This document shows, piece after piece, positions 44,128 to 56,587 of a stretch of 64,000 bases of DNA. Numbering within the stretch: position 1 is the stretch's first letter; each line of letters starts with the position of its first letter. A program made the translations under genes and the position numbers. Source of the stretch: Glebionis coronaria (lineage: Eukaryota > Streptophyta > Magnoliopsida > Asterales > Asteraceae); assembly GCA_025667525.1 (NCBI GenBank), contig CM046879.1, forward strand, positions 358,360,752 through 358,424,751, in the 5' to 3' direction. The notes under the pieces were generated by a model. The model had not been told where the DNA came from and made no database searches. It was given only the letters and a program-made list of their open reading frames with translations.

Positions 44128-47100
44128 ATGATCACTCGTAATCAAGCTAAACGAGCTCGTAAACTTCTTCAAAAACAAGCAAATCAAGGATCGTTGATTG
44201 TTGAAGAACCTCCAATTGTTGAACCTATTGTAGAACAAGAAGTCGTCATGGCTAATCGTACTATGATGGAGTTGCTACAAGCACCCACCGAGGGTTTTGG
44301 AGAGGCTATTGTTATTCCCGCCATCCTTACGGAGAATTTCGAGATTAAGACGGGTTTAATGTCTATGTTGCAAGCAAACAAGTTTAGAGGTCACGAGAAA
44401 GACAACCCGCATTACCACATTAGGAATTTCAACCGTCTCACCGCTACTAGCAAATTCAAAGATGTTCCACATGACGCCATTAAGATGATGTTGTTTCCAT
44501 ATTCGTTGGATGGACCCGCAAAAATTTGGCTCGAGAAAGAACCGCCAAATTCGATTTTGACATGGGCCGATCTCGTTTCTAAGTTTGTGAACAAGTTTTT
44601 TCCACCATCTAAAACAACACACTTAAAAAATGAGCTTTCACGATTTGTGCAAAGAAATAATGAAAGTTTTTCAATGGCATGGGAACGATTTAAAGAGATG
44701 TTACATGAATGTCCACACCATGATTTTTCGGAATTACATCAAGTGGATACTTTTTATAATGGGCTTAATGATCATGAACGAGATTATTTGAACGCCGCCG
44801 CGGGTGGTAATTTTTTGTGCAAGACGACAAATGAGGCTTTACAAATCATTGAAAATAGATCTAAGGTTTATAGCCCTCGTAACACACCGAGTGTTGCCAA
44901 TATGGGTTCGTCATCTTCGTCACAATCGTCTCGTAGCATTAACGCCTTACATGATGAAGCTAATGAGGAAAATCGGTTTTTTGATAGATTTGCTAATCTA
45001 ATGTCCCATTGGAAGGCTCAAGAAGCTTCCAATTCCGCTTCGGTTAAAGCGGTTGCTAAGAGTTGTTTATCTTGTGGGGGAGCTCATGATCTTTCCGAGT
45101 GCATTACCGCGGATGGTAACACTTCGAGTGCTTACGTAGCAACGGGAACTTATAACCAAAACGGCCAAGGTTCTCGCCAAAATCAAGCTCCACCAAATCA
45201 AAATGTTAATAATTATCGAAACAACAACCAAGGTAATTACCAAGGCAACACACGTAATTACAACAAAGGGAATTATCAAAGTGGGAATGGACAAATCTCT
45301 AATCAAAACCAAAACCGTGATTTTCAAAACACTACACAAGGTTTTCAAAATGCTCACACGAAAAATTTGCAAGGAGAATTTTTGGATTATGCAAAAGGAA
45401 ATGATGCTAAATTTGATAATATGCAACGTGAGATGATTAGCTTAAGATCCGAGTTGAAAAACGAGCTTAAAAATGAACTTGCTAATGAACTTAAAACTCA
45501 TGCTAATAAAATGGAAGGAAATGTCCAACGTCTTCAACAAAACCAACAAAAGATGGAATTAGGACAACATGAGATTAAGCAAGAGTTATTGAAAGCGGAT
45601 GCTAGGCAATCTAAATTTGAGGACCGAATGGCTAAGATGTTTGAAGCAATCATGTGTAAGCCCTCTTCTTCGGGTGGTCTTCCTAGTGATACCATTAACA
45701 ACCCGAGGGGAGAATTGAAGGTTGTTGCTACACGAAGTGGTAAAACTTTCAAGGAACCAATCTCTCGTACAAGTACTTCTAAGGAGAAGGAAATCGAGAA
45801 AGAACCCGAGGTGATGGTCAAAAAGGAGCATATTACAATCCCACGAAGTACCGCTCAAACCACACCTACGGTTGAACCAATACCAATTGTGGAACCCGAG
45901 TTTCCAAGGCCGATGCCTAATGACCAACCCACACCACCTTTACCCTACCCTTCGTGACGTAACAAAGAAAAAGCACAAGAACGGAACAATTATCAATTTG
46001 AGCTATTTATGAAAATGTTTCGTGATTTGCATTTTAACATAAGTTTTGCCGATGCTTTAATCATGATGCCTCGATTCGCCGCAAACTTCAAAAGTATGCT
46101 TAACAACAAAGAGAAGTTACAACAATCATCTAGTTGTTCATCGGTTTTTCTAAGCCGCATACCACAAAAAGTCGGTGATCCCGGTAAATTTTTGATTCCG
46201 TGTGCTATTCAAGATATGGAGGAATGCTACGCCTTGTCCGATCTTGGTGCTAGTATTAATTTAATGCCTCTCGAGATTTTCAAATCGCTTTCACTTCCGG
46301 CTCTCACTCCTTCGAACATGTCCATCGAGATGGCCGATCATTCTACGATCATGGCATGTAGAGTAGCCGAGGACGTTTTCGTTAAAGTCGGAAAGTTTTA
46401 CTATCCCGTTGACTTTATCGTTGTAGACATTCCCATCGATCGAAAAGTTCCTCTCATTTTGGGTCGTTCATTTTTGGATACATCAAGAGCACTTATCGAT
46501 GTTCATGCTCGAAAAATCACCCTTCGTTTCAATGAGGAAGAACTTGTCATCAATGCAACACAAAACTCCAATCTTTCTCATGTCTATTCTATTGCAACTT
46601 TAAACCATGGTGACTCGACCAATGTCATTTGCAAAGAATTTTCACCAAGAGTTTTAGGGAATGTCGCCAAAAACAATTTACCATTTCCTCCGCCGGTGGA
46701 GGTTATGAGTGCTAAGCCTACAAAGAAGAAACCATCAATACTTGAATCGAAAAATACTTCGCCTCACCTCGAACATTCATTCTTGAAAAGTGTTGATAAA
46801 TTGCCGGTTTCTACGGAAAATCTTTCGGATGATGAATATGTAGACCCCGATGGGGAGGTTTTCTTCGTCGATAAACGTTTTGAGAACTTGCCACCACCAA
46901 AACCAAAACGGTTTCAAAATGTGAGAATTTTTAGTGTGACTAACATCGTCTTAGAAACACCAAATATTTTCGACATAATCAAAAAGGGTTTTCATAAGGA
47001 GAGTTTAAAAGATAACAAAGGAAAAGATCTTAAATGTGATTTAATTGATTTTTCTACAAATCTAACTCCGTCATCACCGCATGCTTTGAGTGCTACAAAC

Positions 47101-47454
47101 TCGTCTACTCCTTTTGACGATGTTTTGTGTGGTTCTAGTATGGGGGAAGCCCCTTATGTTCCCTCATCCTTGTCCACCGAGGACGAGATATTCGATCCCG
47201 AAATTTCATGTAAAGGGAAATCTCGGTCTTCCACCGATGCAATAAATGGAAACTATATCTATTTGCTTGGTGCGAGTCTACCTCGAGTAGCTCAAACGTT
47301 TGTCTTACCAATTGTCCCACCCTTCTATTTCTCATCTATTTTCTTCAAACTCTTTGAGTTTATGGCACATGTTGAAGTGGCGTTAAATCGTTTTTCTAAT
47401 GGAAACGAGAACGCCATCTTCGACCCCGGTATTTTGCATCATCTAAGGACTTAG
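44128..47454 (+). pseudogene. gag-pro: Gag-protease polyprotein of element D, one TGA stop
   Basis: One frame of 1,109 codons from ATG 44128 with a single TGA at 45955. The TGA lies in the context PS-stop-RNKE, where CGA (Arg) is the likely ancestor. The gag domain is at about residues 90-230 (DNPHYHIRNFNRLTATSKFK; SFSMAWERFKEMLHECPHHD), a zinc knuckle CLSCGGAHDLSEC at about 312, an Asn/Gln-rich stretch, and a coiled-coil-like Lys/Glu region near 430-500. An aspartic protease with DLGASINLMP (Asp at residue 705) and ILGRSFLDTSRA follows. The C-terminal module NVRIFSVTNIVLETPNIFDI to NENAIFDPGILHHLRT has no known function. No RT or integrase follows. The ATG is preceded by an A-rich leader. 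If the TGA is read through or is recent, the protein is otherwise complete. Confidence 0.85.
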
Positions 47455-49689
47455 TCCTTTATACCGGTTGCTTTTTGGGCCTTGTTTATCATGTAAGCCC
47501 CATCAAAAATTGACCACACCATGATTTCCCTAAATGATCACATTTTGAGGGGATCGAGTCGAGCTCATGACTCGGTAATAAAAAACGAGGTGCCTCGTGG
47601 GGGAGATCCCATGCTTATCTTTTATATTCATTAATAAGGGGACTTGTACCCTTCCAACTCGTTGTCTCGTGGTTGTTTGTGATTGTGTTATCTAGATCAT
47701 CATCATCATCTACGATTAAAGACTCTCGTGTTCGTTTACGTGAGCCTCCATCGTTCGTTTGAAGAAGTTTTTCACGATTCCATGACATATCCTTTATTGT
47801 TCTAACAATTATCTTTTAGCATAATTAATAAACGGTTTTAGATATATTGTTGATCACCCTTTCCATACTAGATCCTAAGCATTCGATTCTTCGTCTCTAG
47901 TATGGGGGTGCTCCACCTTTAGACTCGAAACATTGAGGACAATGTTTACTTTTAGTATGGGGGGGTGAATAGGTACTTGCTTTGCTACGCCCTCACGTTT
48001 TCCAATTTTCAATGTTTTGTTTTGCTAATAAGGCTAAAAATGGCCAAATTTTAAAATTTTTCTTAGTTTTCATAAGTGTTTTTAAGACACGAATGTATAT
48101 TTTCCGATGGGTAGAATAAGAGTTAACTTTTGACTTGATGGGCATTTGGAGCCATTTACATTCCTTAACCCGCTCAATTCAAGTTTTGCTAGACTTTTAT
48201 ATAGGGAGCTTTAAAACGCGAAAGTCTTAATTCATTCGGGTTAAGAACAAGAACTTTTCGCAAGTTCCTATAATTGATTCTAGAAAGTCACTTATCAAGG
48301 GAACTTTAAAACGCATTCTCTAAACTTGAAAAAGTCCAAGAAAGTGCAAGATCCTATAGGTGGCTTGAAAACCCAAAACTTTGATTTGATATAGTCTTAA
48401 TGAAAGCTAATCCAAATTTGGCTTAATTTTGACTTGCATGGCTAAGTATTCACGAGTCTCTTTAATTAGAGGTCTTTATATAGTGAAGATCAAGAAATGA
48501 TAGAGTTAGACAAGTGATCATGCTAAACGTAGAACATGAAAGTGTTCTTTCAAAAACTCATATGTTTTTAATTGTGGCTTTTTCTTCCCATAAGATCAAT
48601 GCATTAGGAATAAAACATAATTGCAATAAGTAAGGTCATACGATTTGAAAGGTTACTTAGCCTCTAGCGCAAGATCGTTTAAAAGTTGCTCGGGGTTGAA
48701 TAGAGTTCATAGCCAAGGCATAACTTATTGAAGCGGGACGCGAAGATTGGCGATCATCCAAAAAGGCCCTAACAAGGCATGAGGAGCTCTATTTTTGCTA
48801 AAGATCCAAAGATGATGTGAAGTATCATTATTCCAAAATCAATATGAAGGATCGATGACACACGACGAGAAGCAATTACTCCCCTAAAGAATGGAGAAAG
48901 TCTATCCAAAAAGACCCTAACAAGGTATGAGGATAAATATATCCAAGTCCGAAAAGGAGGCGGATCGTTGTATATCAAAATCTAAAGTAAAGATTGAAGA
49001 AAAATGATGAAGTCATGGTCCTATATGAAGAATCTCTCAAAAACGTCAAGTGAAGAAATTCCAAAATATGAAGAGAAGACCATAATTTCAAGAACGTCTT
49101 CCCAAGATTTGAAGTATGAAGTACATGCCAAATATCGGTCCGAGAAAGGTCTCAAATCGTGAGACGAGTTATGCCAAGATATGAACTTAAGGAGATACAC
49201 GAGAAGCCGTTTTAAAAGATTTTGTCCTTCGGCTAACTATTGATCAAATCGTGCTACATTGCTTTCGGACTAATAACTACTCAAATAAGTCAATATGAAT
49301 CACTTGTGATCCATGACAAATAGATAAAAAATGCTAGTAACCCATTTCCTTTTATAATAACTAGGATTGCGGGGAGAAAAAGTATTACACAATTTGGACG
49401 TATGAGTAGTGTTAGCATTGTGACTTGTACCAACAATGATCTTGTTTTTGCACTTAGCATGGAATGTATGACAATCAAGGATGACGAAGTTTACTCTAAG
49501 GGACATTAACTTGTTTCTATTCTTTGACCCTAAAAGTCACTTTTTAGTGATGAAAATCATACATTATGTCTTTACACATTCTCGTAGTATGTTGCAAGTC
49601 TTTTACTCTTCAATAAAGGTTAATAAAATTGAATTTTGGTGATGCTTAGATACTTTATTCTAGCATTGCGTGAGGGCACGGCAATGGCT
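47455..49689 (+). other. 3' untranslated region of element D
   Basis: About 2.2 kb non-coding where RT and integrase would be expected in an autonomous relative. It holds the post-ORF hairpin (cgagtc 47555-47560, gactcg 47569-47574) with the caaggtgcctcgtggggga-like block after it, hairpin acattgaggacaatgt (47932-47947), and internal purine tracts at 47898 and 47953 that copy the terminal one. Confidence 0.8.
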
Positions 49690-49702
49690 TAGTATGGGGG
49701 AG
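49690..49702 (+). other. Polypurine tract, element D
   Basis: tagtatgggggag directly precedes the 3' LTR. The core tagtatggggg is repeated upstream at 47898 and 47953. Confidence 0.8.
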
Positions 49703-52700
49703 TGATGAGATGGCATTTATACATGATCTCATCGTTCTTTTCGGGCTTTAAATGCATAAAAATGTCATAAAATACCATATATATGCTTGTGTTTGTTTAC
49801 TTGTGTATTTTAGGTATGGATATCGTGAAAAAGACAAAAGATCACAAGATACAAAGAAAAACGGACACGAGAAACGAAGCCGTACAAAGAACCGGGCCCT
49901 AATCATGGAATTTTCATCAAATACCCTTGAAGACTTGAAGACAAGCAAGATTGATCCTCCATTAATGAAGAAATGACACTTAAAACCCTTGTATATTAAT
50001 AATTACAAGTTTGGTCCCTTAAGTTTGTCAAAATTACAAAAAGGTCCTTCAACTTTGAAGAAATGACAAGATTGGTCCCTCAACAAAATCAATTTGTCAA
50101 TTATGGTCCCTCATAAAGTGAAAGACACATTGAAGACCTTTGAAGATCAACATTGTCCAAGATCAGCCCTTGAATTATTCAAACATGGCAAAAACAACCC
50201 TTGATAAGCCTTTTCCTAAGTTTGGTGCCAAAAATGTCAAAAGGGGAAAGATATTAACAAAGCAAAACGGGTTTTAGGGCTGGAAAACTTGATTTGCCAA
50301 AAATCTCAAAAGGAAAGGGCCAAATGTGCACACTTTGAAACATTCAAAAATAAAACGCGCCTAACACTTTCTTTTCCCCTAATATCGGATCAAATGGAAG
50401 TTACTATTCACTTTTCACCCCCAGGTTCTATCTCACTTAAACTTGGGTAAAAATTCAATTCACCTTGCACATGTGTGATTCACACATGCAGAAACAAAAC
50501 CCACGCACAAAACTCTCCTCCCACTCACTGTGGACCCTACCCCCAAATTCCCTTTCACCCAATCAGAGCACACCTTGGCCTCCAAGGCATGTGACGTGTC
50601 CCAAATCAACAACTGAGGTTCATTGCTTACTTCCAACGCATGAATAAACGTCCAGGATCAAAATGTGACAACTCATACCTCAAAATCGTCTAGAAGACCC
50701 AAGGGGCCTTTTGGAGAATTTCTACTGATTAGGGTTTTGTTTTTAGCCTTCTAGTATGTTCATTAGAGTAGTATAAATAGAGGCATCAACCTGTGATGAC
50801 CCTTTGTTCCAGTTTCAAGCTTTTCCTTGTAATTCCTTTTAAAAAAAATAAAAGTTTGGTTTTTGATTTAATCAAGTGTAATCCCTTTTTATTGTTTTTA
50901 AAAGTTGTGTGTAGTGTGAAGCTTGATTCTGAGTTCCACTTTGTTATTTGGTGAAGTAACTTTGTTTTTCAAAGTTATTTAAAAAGTTTCTGAAATTGAG
51001 ATTTTTTGAAGAAATCTGTTCTAAGGTTTTGATGTTAAGAGGATAGTGTTAATTGGTGACATATTGTTATTTAAATGTGTTAAGAAGGTTTTAAAAGTTT
51101 TGGTAAGGTTTTAAGAGGAAAGAAAAAGAAACAGATTATATACTTTTGCTTGTATTTTTCTTGTTTTCTTTGATTGTTCTTAAAACAGGTGTGCAAGGTT
51201 GTTGATTATAGATCTGCATGCACCCGGGTGCATAAGGAGGTGGATTAAACATCCACTAGGGCTTTGGATGTAAAGCCCTAAGGTAATTTTCTATTTACCT
51301 TTTGAAAAGTTCAGAAAAAGTGTAGTTTCATTGGATCTTGTTTGATTTGCTGATATAAGTGTGTTAAGTTGTTAGTTTTGTGTTCTCTTGTGCTTATATA
51401 CTTGATAAATGCTATAGGAACCAATTTGAGTAAGTCTGTGATTGTTTTGGTGTGTTAAAGTTTGTTTTTCAAAAATAAAAGGGTGTTTGGATATAAGTAT
51501 TAGCAGGGCAAAAGTTTTGATTAAAACGTGTTAGAGTTTTTGAAAAAGGTCAAGTAGTGTTGTGTTTAGTTATAAGTTAGTATTAGTCATATTTGGTAAA
51601 GTTTGGATCAAGTTACAAAGTTTAAAAGGAAAAAGCTAGCTAGAAATCTGCTTAGGCCTATTTATGCTTATTTTTCATAAATTTTGGTGCTTGAATCTTG
51701 AATTCTGTTAGGGATTAGGGTAATTGAGTTATTGGAATCATTTGTGTGCTAGTTTGAGCTTGTGAGTGCATAATCTTAGGTTTTGAAGTTCACTAGTGTG
51801 CTTGTAATCTGCTTATAAACCACCAGACCTATATAAACTGTTACAGAAACTTGCTTGGTGCCTTGTGTGCTTTTGTCTTTGATATTTGGTGTGCTAGTTG
51901 ATTATCCTTGTGTGTTATTGACTCCTTGTGCTTAAATAAGCACAAGGGTGCCCTCCTTGTCCAATAAGCAACTTCAAATAAGCCATTGGTCAAGTCCTCT
52001 TGGCCAAATTCAAAAGCAAGAACACATAGCCAATCCTGCTAGTGTTCAAGTATCAATCTGTCACGTTTTGATTTTCATTTGGCTTAATCTTGTGTTAAAA
52101 AGTGTAAGTGGTTTGGTTTACAAGTCATTCAAGGTCACTGGTTGGTTAGAAAAAGAAAAAAAAAAAGAAAATAAGTGCAAAAAGAATACCCGTAGCAGGA
52201 CTCGAACCCCAGACCTCTCGTAGGAGGGTTAAGGGAACTACCGCTAATCTAGATATCTTTTTACGTTTATGTTTGATTTCCATATCTATTTAACACGTTT
52301 CTTCTTTTCACTTGTTTTAAATAAGCCGTAGCTTAATAAGCTCATTCCAGCTTATTTGTTAAAAGTTTTTGCTTATTTTGATTTTTCCTAGGATCATATT
52401 AGTTATTAAGACTTTTCTAGCTAATTTTTATATTTTTCCCTTTATTAGATTATTTTCTAGAATTTATTTATTATACGTTTTTATTAAATCATTAAAAAAT
52501 AGAAAAAAGATTTTTAATTTTTAGGAAAAATAGTTTTTAGTTTTTAAAATAATATTTTGAGGTTTACATCTAGTTTTGGATTTATAAACTTTTATTTTTA
52601 ATTTTATATTATTTTAAGGTTTTTTATAAACTTTAAACATTTTTATAAAATTATTAAAAAGGGTTTAGGAACTTTAATTTGTGTTTTTCTCTTAGTTAGA

Positions 52701-53494
52701 ATATTTAAGATTTTAGAAATTTTTTAGAATTAATTTTAGAAACTTTTTATTTTTAGGAATATTTTAATATTATTTTATTAATTAAATTTCAAAGTTTTAT
52801 TTTTATTTCTTTTCCATTTTTCCTAGGTTCCTTATCTTTAATTAGGACTATTTCCATTTTTAGAATTTTTTATAGCTTTTAGATTTATTTTTATAATTAT
52901 TTTAAGTTTAATTAGTTTTTAATCATTTTAAATCATTTTTAGAGTTTTAAAAATAGTTTTAATAGGTTTTAATTTTTAGAAAAATACTTTTTAGTCTTCT
53001 AATAATATAAGTTAAGTATTAGTTCAATAAAATCATATTTTAGACATTTGAATTAGTTATATTTAATTTTAGGGCTTTAATTAGCATTTAAAATTAAATA
53101 TTTAATTAATAAAAGGTTCTAAAATATCTTTGTTGGATTTTTATCTTTATTTATATTATTTAAGACTTGTTTTTAGCCTTTTTGATATTTTGTTTTTGGT
53201 TTTAGTATAATAATTTTTAATTTGGGTAGTTTTTCACGGCTTTACGTTTACGTCTTTTACGTCGTAGTTTAATTTTAACGTAACCGTCTTTTCATCTTCT
53301 CATCCCCATTCTTCTCAATATTAATCTCAAATAAATACAAGTTAACTCACAACACATATACCTCCTTGGGAAACGAACTTTCTCTCTTTTTATTTGATTA
53401 AGGGTCATTTGTGCACGGTTTTCCTAAACCGTCGTACTTAATACTTTCCGCTATTTACGCTCTTTTCCTAAAGAGTAGTAAAACCCTACAATCA
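49703..53494 (+). repeat. 3' LTR of element D
   Basis: 3,792 bp, aligned base for base with 39580-43375 apart from scattered changes (for example aaggggcctttt against aaggggcatttt) and small indels in A-runs. TATA at 50772. Ends CAATCA before TSD atgcg. Confidence 0.95.
52184..52250 (-). other. Antisense tRNA-like cassette in the 3' LTR of D
   Basis: Identical to 42064-42130, including the B box complement and the A-run that gives TTTTT on the minus strand. Confidence 0.5.
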
Positions 53495-53499
53495 ATGCG

Positions 53500-54927
53500 A
53501 AAGTCGATAAGTTGACGAATGTGTTTACGTCTTTTCTCATTGAGATGCAAAAGAAAGACACTCCCGCTACGGTGAAAGAGGTTGAGGTTTCGTGTACGTT
53601 TTGTGGTGGACCTCATAATTATTACGAGTGTGCGGCTACGGATGGCCAAACGTCGAATGTGAGTGCGTTATATAGAAACAACAATTTTCAAAATCAAAAT
53701 AACGTGGGTCCATCACAACTAGGCAATTATAACCAAGGCAACAATTTTAATCAAAACCGAAACAATTTTCATGGAAACAATCAACAAGGAAATTTTTCGA
53801 ATCACGGAGGTTATAATCAAGGTCGTAATTTGAATTGGCAAAACTGAGATAACAACAACAACCAAAACTCGAGTTTTCAAAAAAACACTAATCAAGGAAA
53901 CAATTTTTCGAATGGTAATCAAGGAAATTTTCAAAGAAGTAATCAAAACCAAGGGAACTTTAATACTAATCAAAATAGTTCGTCAAACGATTTTCAAGAA
54001 TATATGAAAACGAATGAGGCTAATATGAGATGATTAGAGGGACAAATTGGTACTTTGAAAAACGAATTTTCCAACACTTTGAAAGGTCAAAATAATAAAA
54101 TTGGACAAGGTCAAAGTGAGATTAAAAAGATGTTTTCGGCAATCATGAGCAATCAAGCGAGTTCGTATTCGAGTACGTTACCTAGTAACATCGTACCCAA
54201 TCCGAAGGAACAATGTAAATCCGCCTCGTCTATTGGAAAAGGTCGTGTGATTACCCCTAACCTTGATGGATTTAGAGTTTTTTCTTCCTCTCAACCCTCG
54301 ACTTCTAAGACTCCTTCATGGTCTAAAGTCGAGGGGTTAAACGTGGTGACCAAGGAAAAGAGTGCACACCCTCGTGTACCTCAAATTCCATCCACGGTTC
54401 AAAAAGAGAGCTTCATCGACCTCACCAAAGTGACCCTTGAAGAAACTTGTGCATCGATCCTTCTTAAAAAACCTAAAAGGCGTATGCAGAGAAAGGAAGA
54501 GGATCCAGGCCAATTTCTATTACCTTGTGATTTTTCCGAGATTGAGGGATGTTTAGCCCTTGCAGATTTAGGTGCTAGCATCAATCTTATGCCTCATTCT
54601 CTATGGAAATTGATGAGATTGCCTAGACTTACCCCCACGAACATGACTATCGAGCTTGCAAATTGTACTCCACTTATACCAATTGGAATAGCCGAGGATG
54701 TCTATGTTAAAATTGGAAAGTTTCTTTTTCCCGCGGATTTCGTTATATTCGATTACGAGTGTGACCCTAAATGTCCCATTATTTTAGGCCGACCATTTTT
54801 ATCGACGGCTCGAACGGTAATCGAAGTTCACGAGGGGAGACTTACTATGAGATATGGGGAGGATAAAATGGACTTTTTCACGAGTAATCTCAAGTGTCTT
54901 ATGACAATGAAAAAACCGAGGTTTTAA
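53500..54927 (+). pseudogene. gag-pro: Athila-like gag C-terminus and protease of B/E
   Basis: Resumes the frame of 38737-39579 after element D. It contains zinc knuckle CTFCGGPHNYYEC (from 53593), a long Asn/Gln-rich tract, TGA stops at 53845 and 54031 (both where Arg CGA is plausible), and an aspartic protease with ADLGASINLMPHSLW (Asp at 54565) and ILGRPFLSTARTV. The frame ends at 54925, but reading continues in another frame from about 54894, so an indel lies in the A-rich stretch 54905-54920. The protease would process the gag polyprotein. It is inactive as it stands. Confidence 0.8.
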
Positions 54928-56041
54928 AACCTAATGTTTCTAAACCTAATAATTTCAAAATGTTAACTTTAGCGGAAAATATGAGGCTTGACGCATGTTT
55001 TGAAAGAATTAAGAAGAATGGTTTTAAAGATGATGATTTTAATGATAAAGAATACGTGTACCTAATTCAAAAGGGGATGCGTAAATGTATGGATGAAAAA
55101 TCACTTTGGGATATATTTAGAGAAACAAGTGAAACACCAATTCCGAAGGGCGACGTTAGTGCCATCACGACAAAGACCAATATGGGCTCGTCTTCACCAC
55201 CTTCGAAGGACCATGAATTTGAGGCCCATACTTCTAAACCCATTGAAGTGCCTCCCACTCCTAGCCCCAAACCCATTAAGATTAAGGAAGTGGCCCAACC
55301 CAATGCAATCTCACCCATCATAGAAATGTCACCTAAGCATAGCCCAAGGGCTTGTAAGACCATGGTTGTGACTCTCGAGTAATCCACTCGAGAACATGCT
55401 CACATCGACACTTTCTTTGATGGTGATGGTGATTTTGCCGAGATCGAGCATATACTTGCTAATCCGCCATCCATCTTCGAGGATTTACCCTTTGATAAAT
55501 CTTCAAATGAAGAGGACGATCTCATGTCAGAAATTTCTTATGATAATGAGAATGACGACACTTTCACAACGTACTCGAATTCCGTATACGAACCTATTTT
55601 TCATCATAATCCCATTTTTGATGATGAATTCTAGAACGTTGATGACCATATCATCGATCCTCCTTTGTTTCATGATTGTGATGATGAAGAATTATTTAAG
55701 GAGGTCGATGAATTTCTCGCTATAGACACAATTCCCATTCTCAAGGAGTTACCTTATCAACACTCCACATTTGAGAATGACGTTTACCACATTCGTGAGG
55801 ATCTAACTTATCAACGATCCCCACAAAAGAATGATGGTTTCGTGCTTGATCGTAATCTCTTCGAGAGAGTTTCTAAAATTATCAATGAGGGGAATGACAA
55901 ACCATGGTTTGACAAGCCTATCTATGACGAAGAAATCGATGAGATCGACGTTCATGAAGATGACGAGTATGTAGACCCTGAGGGGGCGGTGTTGTTTATT
56001 GATCGATGTTTTGAGAACTTATTTAATCCACCACCCCTAAC
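54928..56041 (+). pseudogene. Acidic spacer region of the B/E polyprotein
   Basis: Frame 54894-56051 has stops at 55380 and 55632. It is acidic, with DDE-rich phrases, a Pro-rich stretch (PPTPSPKPIKIKE), and ends DEYVDPEGAVLFIDRCFEN. That phrase matches DEYVDPDGEVFFVDKRFEN at the same place in element D. Element D has a much shorter spacer here. No domain recognised. Confidence 0.65.
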
Positions 56042-56587
56042 CGCGACTTAAATGTGAGGATTTTTAGCGCGACTAATTTTGAATTTAACACGCTAAATAT
56101 TTTAGACATTATCAAATCGGGTTTTCATAAAGAGTTTTTAAACGATGAAAAAGGAAAAGATTTTAAAAATGTTTTATAAAAAATTTATGCATGTTTAACT
56201 CCGTCATCACATCGTTTTATGAGTGCTACCACCTCGTCTACTCCTTTTGACGACGGTAGGTGTGGATCTAGTGTGGGGGAATCCCCTTATGTTCCCTCAC
56301 ATTTCTCCACAGTGGAGGAGATTTACGATCCTGTAATTGCTTGTAAAGGGAAATCTCGGTCTTCCACCGATGCAATAAATGGAAACTATATTCATTTTCT
56401 TGGTGTGAGTCTACCTCGAGTTGCTCATTATGTTGACTTACCCATTGTCCCACCTTTCTACTTCTTATCTATTTTCTTCTACCCCATTGGGGTTTTGGCA
56501 CATGTCGAAGTGGCGTTGGTTCGTTTATCCCATGAGAACGAGGACGCAATCTTCGATCCCGGTATTTTGCATCATCAAAGGACTTAG
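56042..56587 (+). pseudogene. C-terminal module of the B/E polyprotein
   Basis: Reads VRIFSATNFEFNTLNILDII, frame changes and a stop near 56177, then TTSSTPFDDGRCGSSVGE through GKSRSSTDAINGNYIHFLG to FDPGILHHQRT at 56587. It is the third copy of the module seen in element D (46918-47454) and at 7149-7564. Function unknown. Conservation of the FDPGI end across elements suggests past selection. Confidence 0.7.

Larger units (their letters stand above)
39580..53494 (+). mobile_element. Element D: young, structurally complete, RT-less Athila-like element
   Basis: It has two 3.8 kb LTRs (about 14 differences counted by eye, near 0.4%), a perfect 5-bp TSD, an 18-base primer site, one gag-protease ORF, a 2.2 kb 3' untranslated region and a polypurine tract. 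No RT, RNase H or integrase is present or appears to have been cut out. At the often-used plant rate of 1.3e-8 per site per year the divergence suggests roughly 0.15 million years. It must have been moved by enzymes from another element. Confidence 0.9.
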
